This document shows positions 58,003 to 64,000 of a stretch of 64,000 bases of DNA, one piece after another; within the stretch, counting starts at the first letter, position 1; every line of letters begins with the position of its first letter. Position numbers and translations under genes: made by a program. The notes below the pieces were generated by a model. The model saw nothing but the letters and a program-made list of their open reading frames with translations, did not search any database and was not told the DNA's origin. This DNA is from CAWJAP01 sp963834365 (GTDB lineage Bacteria; Acidobacteriota; Vicinamibacteria; Vicinamibacterales; Vicinamibacteraceae), in assembly GCA_963834365.1 (NCBI GenBank), contig CAWIBS010000040.1:221470-285469 (forward strand), in the 5' to 3' direction.

Positions 58003-60225
58003 TCAGCCCGCATCCACGACCCCCTGATGCTCGACCTTGAGCAGGATCATCGTCATGTCGTCGTGCGGGTCGGCGTCGCCGACGAAGGCTTCCACTTCGC
58101 GCACGATGCGCTCGCGCAGCTCGTCGGACGAGAGCTCGCCGTGCTCTTCGACGAGCGCGCGGAGACGATCCTCGCCGAACAGATCCGAGTCGAGGTTCAT
58201 CGCCTCGGTGACGCCGTCGGTGAACAGCACGAACACGTCGCCGGTGTGCGAGCGGAATGGTGCAGCTCCTCGAGCAGCTCCTCGAAGCGCGTGCTCGAAC
58301 CCGTCGATCCGCAGGCCGACGACCATGCCGCTCGGCGTCAGCACGTGGGCCCGGCGCGGCGTGCCGTTGACGCCGCTGGCAGATGAATGAGCGGCGTGTG
58401 GCCGGCGCGCGCGTAGGTCAGGATGCGCCGGCGCATGTCGACGACCGTGTAGGTCATCGTGATGAAGCTGCGGCTGTCGAGATTCGAGGAGATGATGCGA
58501 TTCGACCTCGATGAGGAGCTGCCGCGGCGAATGGTAGATCTTGCTCAGCGACATGCACCAGGCCCTTGAGCTCCGCCATGTAGAGCGCCGCCGACGTGCC
58601 CTTCCCCGCCACGTCGGCAATCAGCACGCCGACGCGATGCTCGTCGAGCGGGAAGAAGTCGTAGTAGTCGCCGCCCACCTCGCGCGCGGGTACGCACAGC
58701 GAGGTGACGGCGAGCCCGGGCAGCCGCATCGGCCGCGGGGCAGCAGCGACATCTGGATCTCGCGGGCGATGCGCAGCTCCTCCTCGAGCCGCTTCTTCTC
58801 GGCCGCCTGCTGCAGCAGATCCTCGATGTTCGACGGTCATCGCGTTGAACGAATCGGCGAGCTCGCCGAGCTGATCGCGGCTCCTGCATCGGGATGCGAT
58901 GGCGAGAGATCGCCCTGCCGCAGCGCGCTCGGTGCCGTAAAAGAGCGCGTGCACCGACCCGGTGATCGATCGCGCCAGCGCCAGCCCCATGAGGAACGCC
59001 GCCGAACTCGATGATGAGGAAGAGCAGGCCGATGAACGCCGAGGATGAGCAGCGCACACTCGCCGATGCTCCAGCCCCACATGCGGCTCTGCGCCGACGA
59101 GATGCGCTCGTAGATGTCGCGCGGGCTGACGCGGATCGCCTGGATGCACCGTATCCGTCTCGCCCGTGCCCCAGTCGACGAAGTCGAGAAACGCACCCAG
59201 TCGAACACCCACTTCGACCCGGACGCCGGTCTGCACGCGCGCGGACGGTCGTCGCCATCGCCGCGGGGCGCGCCCGTCCGACGATCGGCTGCGTCGTCTC
59301 GCCTTCCTGTCGCTGCAGCGTGATGCTCGCCCGGCTCGACGCCCGTCTGTCTGGTGGATGCGCTCGAGCACCTGCTCGTCGACCGGGATGTCGATGACGA
59401 CGCCCCACTTGGCGTCGCGCGCGGCCGGCAAGCCCACGGCGCGGACGACGAGCTGCACCTTCGCTCGCCGGCGGCGTTGAGCGGAGCGTAGGCCAGGATG
59501 CCGCCGAAGCCGCGCGCCGCTCACCCACGCCGGAATCGTCGCCGGCGGATCCATGTGCGCCCAGTCGCCGGCGCGGACCGGGCCGATGCCGGCGGCCGCG
59601 GGCGTCGCCCGACTCGGTGGCGCGCGGCACCAGCGCGAACGACAAGCCGGGGAAGCGCTCGTGGTTGCTCTCGTAGCGACGCTCGAGCACCGCGTTGACC
59701 GCCTGCAGGCTGCGGCCGCGCTCGAATCTCCTCCGCCGCCGCGTGCGCGGCGGTGCGCGCCTCGTCCACCAGATCGTCGTAGACGCCGCTGTTGAAGAGA
59801 TACGCGCTGACGTGGAGGAACATCAGCGCGCCGCCGAACAGGAAGAACGCGACGATGAGCAGCGCCGGCACGACGCCGATGAAGATGTACGAGACGATCA
59901 GCCGCTGGCGCACGGCCCAGAGCAGGTGCTGACGCAGCAACTGGATCAGGCGCCAGACGAAGTAGCCCAGCGCGACGAGCAGCGCCGAGACTCGCGAGCG
60001 TCGCCCAGCGCCGTCGCTGACGACGGTCGGGCCGACAGCCGCGTCGACCAGCCCAGACGAGGAGCCTGAGCGCGAGCGCGCCGAGCAGCAGGCGGCCAGG
60101 CCATCGTTCGAGGAGAATCTGGCGGAGGGACTCGGTCGGCCGATCCGAAGCCGGCCGGAGGAGCGGGAGCGGCGCGGGCGCGGGATTCGCCGTCCGGACA
60201 CCTCCAGGTCGTGTCCACGCGCCAT
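58003..60225 (-). CDS. Membrane sensor with HAMP and SpoIIE/PP2C-type phosphatase domain, multiply frameshifted
   Basis: About 740 residues if repaired. Membrane helices near the N-terminus (VSALLVALGYFVWRL, LIVSYIFIGVVPALLIVAFF), an extracytoplasmic sensor region, another helix, a HAMP segment (DQLGELADSFNAMT), and the SpoIIE phosphatase: LCVPAREVGGDYYDFFPL, VGVLIADVAGKGTSAALYM with metal-binding Asp residues, then VFVLFTDGVTEAMN and DPHDDMTMILLKVE at the C-terminus. About nine frame changes. The start at 60225 (MARGHD) is tentative. Likely an RsbU-like regulator of an anti-sigma or anti-anti-sigma switch responding to an external signal. Divergent from the cystathionine gene. Confidence 0.75.
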
Positions 60226-60322
60226 GAAGGGACTCGGCGAACTGAACCGCGCAGATCATAGCAGAAGGCGCGCCGGCGTCCCGGCGGCGCGGGAGACGGC
60301 TCCGGCTCGCGCACCGCGTACA

Positions 60323-61489
60323 ATGCCCGTGTGCGACCTCCCGCTGACGCCCGCTTCAGCACCGCTGTGCATCCACGCCGGCCAGGAGCCCGACCCGTCG
60401 ACCGGCGCGATCATCACCCCCATCTACCAGACCTCGACCTACGTGCAGGAGGGGCTCGGCCGGCACAAGGGCCACGAGTACGCCCGGACGAGCAACCCCA
60501 CACGATCCGCGCTCGAGGGTAACGTGGCGGCGCTCGGAGCGAGGTGCGGCGGGATTCGCGTTCGCGTCGGGCATGGCCGCGATCGGCGCCATCGCCACGC
60601 TCCTCGCACAGGGCGACCACGTCATCGTCACGGACAACACCTACGGCGGGACCTACCGGCTGTTCGACCGCGTGCTGACGCGGTACGGGCTGAGCTTCAG
60701 CTACGTGGACACGAGCGACCTCGCGGCCGTGGCGGGCGCGGTCACACCCGCGACGCGCATGCTCTTCGTCGAGACGCCGACCAATCCGATGATGCGGCTG
60801 AGCGATCTCGCGGAGCTCGCCGCAGTTCGCGCGCGACGCACAACCTGGCGCTCGTCGTCGACAACACGTTCGCGAGCCCGTACATCCAGCAGCCGCTCAC
60901 GCTCGGTGCCGACATCGTCATCCACAGCACGACGAAGTACCTGAACGGCCACAGCGACGGCATCGGCGGCATCGTCGTGGCGCAGCGTCCCGAGCACATC
61001 GAGTGGCTGAAGTTCGTGCAGAACGCCGAAGGCGCGATTCTCGGGCCCTTCGATGCGTGGCTCGTGCTGCGAGGGACGAAAACGCTGGCGGTGCGCATGG
61101 CGCAGCACAACGTCAACGGTCTGGCGCTGGCCGAGTTCGTCGCGTCGCACCCGCAGAGTGCAGCAGGTCTACTATCCCGGGCTGCGCGTCGCATCCCGCA
61201 GTACGAGCTGGCGGCGAAGCAGATGCGCGGGTTCGGCGGCATGCTCGCGTTCGATGTCGGGTCGCGCGACGCCGCGGCGCGCGTGCTCGAGCGCGTTCGC
61301 CTGATGGCGCTGGCCGAGAGTCTCGGCGGCGTCGAGACGCTCATCTCGCATCCGGCGACGATGACGCACGCGTCGGTGCCGCCCGAGCGCCGGGCCGCCG
61401 TCGGTCTCACCGACGGCCTCGTGCGCATCTCCGCGGGCATCGAAGATCTCGACGACCTGCGCGCAGATCTCGCGCAGGCGCTGGAGTGA
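60323..61489 (+). CDS. Cystathionine gamma-synthase / beta-lyase (Cys/Met metabolism PLP enzyme), frameshifted
   Basis: About 388 residues if three shifts (near 60545, 60835, 61160) are corrected. IITPIYQTSTYVQEG, HEYARTSNPTRSALE, ASGMAAIGAIATLLAQGDHV, ETPTNPMMRL, LVVDNTFASPYIQQPL and HSTTKYLNGHSDGIGG (PLP-binding Lys) are all present, as is LAESLGGVETLISHPATMTH at the C-terminus. It makes or cleaves cystathionine in methionine/cysteine exchange; gamma-synthase, beta-lyase and gamma-lyase cannot be separated by eye. A TACAAT -10-like box overlaps the ATG, so translation may begin leaderless at the GTG at 60329. Confidence 0.88.
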   Translation: MPVCDLPLTPASAPLCIHAGQEPDPSTGAIITPIYQTSTYVQEGLGRHKGHEYARTSNPTRSALEGNVAALGARCGGIRVRVGHGRDRRHRHAPRTGRPRHRHGQHLRRDLPAVRPRADAVRAELQLRGHERPRGRGGRGHTRDAHALRRDADQSDDAAERSRGARRSSRATHNLALVVDNTFASPYIQQPLTLGADIVIHSTTKYLNGHSDGIGGIVVAQRPEHIEWLKFVQNAEGAILGPFDAWLVLRGTKTLAVRMAQHNVNGLALAEFVASHPQSAAGLLSRAARRIPQYELAAKQMRGFGGMLAFDVGSRDAAARVLERVRLMALAESLGGVETLISHPATMTHASVPPERRAAVGLTDGLVRISAGIEDLDDLRADLAQALE

Positions 61490-61564
61490 TGACGTCGCCA
61501 TCATGGCGTTGAGGTCCGGCTCGGACACACGCTGGCGCGCGCGGCTACGGCACGACGCCGGCGG

Positions 61565-61903
61565 CTAGCCGCACTGACGTCTCGACACGACGGCTGCCTG
61601 GAGCCACGCGCCGTAGGCGGCGCTGGCGGCGTCGATGGCGATGACGACGAACTCCGGCACTTCGTAGGGATGCAGCTCGGTGAGGCGCGCCTCGAGGCCG
61701 GGCAGCCTGGCGCGCGTCGTCTTGATGGCCAGCTGCTGCTCCGGGTCCTGTTGCAGCTCGCCCTTCCACCGATAAATCGATTGCATCGGCGGGGCCAGGT
61801 GGACGCACGCGGCGAGACGCTCCTCGACCAGCGTCCGGGCCAGCGTCGTCGCCGCCTCGCCCGGCGGCATGGTCGTGAAGACGAGGACGAAGGTTTCGGT
61901 CAT
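61565..61903 (-). CDS. cutA: Divalent-cation tolerance protein CutA
   Basis: 112 residues from MTETFVLVFTTMPPG; an ATG three codons upstream is the alternative. The family core is intact: AATTLARTLVEERLAACVHL, SIYRWKGELQQDPEQQLAIK, TELHPYEVPEFVVIAIDAAS, AYGAWLQA. CutA forms a ferredoxin-like trimer; the copper-tolerance role in E. coli is not general. It converges with the cystathionine gene and diverges from ftsB/divIC. Confidence 0.92.
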   Translation of the reverse strand: MTETFVLVFTTMPPGEAATTLARTLVEERLAACVHLAPPMQSIYRWKGELQQDPEQQLAIKTTRARLPGLEARLTELHPYEVPEFVVIAIDAASAAYGAWLQAAVVSRRQCG

Positions 61904-61997
61904 GGCACCCACGCGTGCGAGGCAGAAGTTCCGCTTGTCGGCGCGCCGCGTCGGTGTTTTACTACGTCGGCGGGGTCGGACCCCACACTTCTGCTGA

Positions 61998-62387
61998 ATG
62001 GCGCCATCTGAGTCGCGATCGTCCCGCGCGCCTGTCCTGCCGCCTCAAGGGCCGCCGAGTCTCGTGCGGCGACTCATCCGGCCGGCGCTGGTCCTGGTCA
62101 CCCTCATCCTCGTCGCCGACGCGCTGGTCGGCGACAACGGTCTCGTCGAGCACGTCCGCGAACGCGCACGGCACGAGGACACGAGACGGACGCTCGAGCG
62201 GATGCAGCGCGAGAATTACATGCTGCGCGACAAGGCCCGCCGCCTGCGCGAGAAAGAGCCCGCCGCCATCGAGGAGCTGGCGCGCGGCGAGCTCGGCATG
62301 ATCAAGCCGGGCGAGCTGCTCTTCATCATCAAGGACGTGGACGCCTCCGCCACACCCGGCACGCCGACGAGCGCCCCCGGACGCTGA
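61998..62387 (+). CDS. FtsB/DivIC-family septum formation protein
   Basis: 129 residues: a short cytoplasmic leader, one membrane helix (PALVLVTLILVADALVG), a coiled-coil (EHVRERARHEDTRRTLERMQ then REN-type MLRDKARRLREK), and the family's C-terminal EELARGELGMIKPGELLFII. FtsB/DivIC proteins form the FtsQLB-type complex at the division septum. The stop lies 13 bases from the end of the convergent formylglycine-enzyme-like gene. FtsB and DivIC cannot be told apart here. Confidence 0.85.
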   Translation: MAPSESRSSRAPVLPPQGPPSLVRRLIRPALVLVTLILVADALVGDNGLVEHVRERARHEDTRRTLERMQRENYMLRDKARRLREKEPAAIEELARGELGMIKPGELLFIIKDVDASATPGTPTSAPGR

Positions 62388-62399
62388 GCGTCGCGGTCG

Positions 62400-63728
62400 C
62401 TACTGCGGACCTGGCGCGGCTGACGCCGCATCTCCCCTCGCCCCAGCGTCACGCACCAGACGAAAGCCGAGATGACTGGTCCCGGTGTCTGGGGCGCCCT
62501 TCCCTCGAGACCCCGGATCGTAACGGGTGCAGGACCTGATCCGTGCACAGGAACGACCCCCCCTTCATCACCCGCTTGGCCAGGCCGGGCTCGGCGGGAT
62601 CGACGCTGTCTCGCTCGTCCACCCCGCGCGGGTCGCGAACCGTCGTCCCGCCGGCTGCGCGCGCCGCGTAATGGTCGTGGCGGTACCAGTCGGACACCCA
62701 TTCCCAGACGTTCCCGGCCATGTCGTAGAGGCCGAAGGCATTCGCCGCGAACGTCCGCACCGGCGACGTCGCGTGGTAGCCGTCCGCCATCGAGTTGCGG
62801 TCGGGAAAACTCCCCTGAAACGTGTTGGCCATCACCGTGCCGCCAGGCGAGAACGCGTCGCCCCACACATAGCGCTTCCGGTCGAGGCCGCCGCGCGCCG
62901 CAAACTCCCACTCCGCTTCGGTCGGCAGGCGCTTGTGCGCCCAGCGCGCGTACGCCTCGACGTCCTCGATCGCCACGTGCACGACCGGATGGTCCATGCG
63001 CGCGGCAATGGAGCTCCCGGGGCCCTCGGGATGACGCCAGCTGGCGCCGCGCCGGTATTGCCACCAGCGCAGATGCGAATCGAGCGGTACGGGAGCGGAG
63101 GGTGGCGCGAACACGATCGAACCGGCGACCAGGTTCTCGGCCGGCGCAGCCGGGTAGTCCTCGGCACGCGGCGTTCGCTCGGCGATTGTCTTGTAGCCGG
63201 TCGCGCTTGGCGAACGCGGCGAATTGGCGATTGGTCACTTCGGTCGCATCCATCCAGAAGCCATGGACGGACACCCTGTGCACGGGGCGGGCGTCTGTCA
63301 TGTGCGGATCGGTCGATCCCATGAAGAACTCGCCCCCGGGAATCCACACCATCCCCCGAGGTGGCGCGGACGGCGCAGCCACGCTCGCGACAGTGGTTCC
63401 ACCACCATCGGGGGTTCCACCACCATCGGGCGAGGCAGAGCGCGGTCTCGCGACCATCGCCGCGTGCGGCGCGACGCGCCGCCGCGATGCCGGCGCCACA
63501 GCCTGCGCGCTGTGCCTCGGCCACTGACGCCGGTCCCGCGGGGGGCGTCGGCTTCGGCCACAGCATGTACGCGAGCGCCGATGCGAGCACCAGCCCCAGA
63601 ACCACACCGAGGACGCGTGACCCTGACGGACGTTTGCGGGGCGTGGTCGCCTTGTTCGTTGCGCGTCGCTCTGAACGGCTCAAAGACGATCCCCCGTCCG
63701 ATGCAGCCGGACGATCAGCACTGAACAC
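62400..63728 (-). CDS. Membrane-anchored formylglycine-generating-enzyme-like (SUMF1) protein, frameshifted
   Basis: About 442 residues if repaired. A GTG at 63728 overlaps the end of the universal stress gene. The N-terminal basic leader, an anchor (VLGVVLGLVLASALAYMLWP), a low-complexity linker with an 18-base tandem repeat (63396-63431), and the FGE-sulfatase domain follow: MVWIPGGEFFMGSTDPHM, FWMDATEVTNRQFAAFAK, HVAIEDVEAYARWAHKRLPT, EAEWEFAARGG, GNVWEWVSDWY, KRVMKGGSFLCTDQ. A shift just after it restores SCTRYDPGSRGKG and DTGTSHLGFRLV, so both catalytic cysteines (spacing C-x4-C) are present once corrected. Other shifts are near 63200 and 63480. It oxidises Cys to formylglycine in sulfatases, or acts on another target. 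Confidence 0.78.
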
Positions 63729-64000
63729 GTGGCGTGCCGGGCAACGGCCTCGGCCACGCTGCCGAGCAGCAGTCGGCGCAGCCCGCTCTTCCCCACCGTG
63801 CCAATCACGAGCAATTCCACCTGGCGCAGCGCCGCCTCCTCGGGAATCACCGCCGCCGGCGGTCCCTCGAGGAGGACCATCTCGCCCTGCGCGCCGAAGC
63901 GCGCGAGCGCCTCCGCCAGCCTCGTGCGGGCCGTGTCGCGCAGCTCTTTCACGACCGGCTCCCCGACGATGACCGGAGCATCGAAGGGCCCCTCGGCGAG
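63680..64000 (-). CDS. Universal stress protein (UspA family), 5' part outside window
   Basis: The visible 107 codons are the C-terminal half of a Usp domain: VKELRDTARTRLAEALARFG, then the nucleotide-binding signature GTVGKSGLRRLLLGSVAEAV and the last strand CSVLIVRLHR. The frame stays open to the right edge, so the gene begins beyond 64000; an ATG-like start inside (63952) would leave an incomplete fold. Its 3' end overlaps the GTG start of the following gene by 49 bases. Confidence 0.85.
   Translation of the reverse strand, partial: LAEGPFDAPVIVGEPVVKELRDTARTRLAEALARFGAQGEMVLLEGPPAAVIPEEAALRQVELLVIGTVGKSGLRRLLLGSVAEAVARHATCSVLIVRLHRTGDRL

Noticed and set aside
54064..61489. Alternative genetic code or recoding to explain broken frames
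   Set aside because: Breaks are frame changes, not in-frame stops of one type; intact genes use all three standard stops.

Overview
The window reads as chromosomal DNA of a high-GC bacterium, most likely an acidobacterium of the Vicinamibacterales type. That placement is inferred from gene content: an orphan FtsX/MacB-type permease with no ATPase beside it, CRTAC1-like FG-GAP/UnbV proteins fused or coupled to TPR proteins, PEP-CTERM proteins, PadR/membrane-protein pairs, and short 'RLKPDTT'-coding extragenic palindromes. No rRNA or ribosomal protein is present to test it. Many genes, including ones a cell can hardly lose (rnc, the cystathionine synthase/lyase, FtsX-type genes), are interrupted by single-base indels, often in G/C runs. 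I treat most of these as consensus errors of a long-read or low-coverage assembly. They are densest at 8.4-10.8 kb, 36-45 kb and 54-63.7 kb.

Layout. 1-4.1 kb (minus): an operon leaving the window on the left, with a HemN-like radical SAM enzyme, a flavin-dependent halogenase-like enzyme, a hotdog thioesterase and a phenylacetate-CoA-ligase-like enzyme, probably a specialised aromatic pathway. 4.2-8.3 kb: a PEP-CTERM protein with a sigma-54-type promoter, a small TM2-like protein, a repeat patch, a large membrane protein and a membrane-anchored HExxH protein. 8.4-14 kb: a broken ABC permease, three related small zinc-knuckle proteins, membrane proteins and an outer-membrane barrel. 14.1-23.6 kb (minus): an FN3 protein with its own sigma-54-type promoter, then a tightly overlapping five-gene operon (ThuA with EF-hands, CRTAC1-TPR, small protein, TPR, CRTAC1), nearly all with export signals.

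23.8-33.6 kb: a membrane protein, a sugar operon (GH63 glucosidase, GH13 amylase-like enzyme, SemiSWEET transporter), a divergent MarR/PadR pair with palindromic operators, and a TPR protein. 33.6-35.8 kb: an IS21 transposase remnant and a B12-binding radical SAM protein. 36.2-47.1 kb: two giant exported proteins that end in the same four-repeat module. The first has a sigma-54-type promoter and a 790-bp internal duplication. 47.1-50.6 kb: a small decayed mobile region bounded by tRNA-Glu and tRNA-Lys, with recombinase fragments and a HicA toxin paired with a non-HicB protein.

50.6-64 kb: mostly core genes. These are an ABC-2 exporter, PurA, HutH, an AAA ATPase, RNase III, a DUF2007 protein, a SpoIIE phosphatase, cystathionine gamma-synthase/beta-lyase, CutA, an FtsB/DivIC protein, a formylglycine-generating-enzyme-like protein, and a universal stress protein cut by the right edge.

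The theme linking the accessory parts is export and the cell surface. Three separate exported-protein genes carry -24/-12 (sigma-54) promoter matches with exact spacing, suggesting one regulon.
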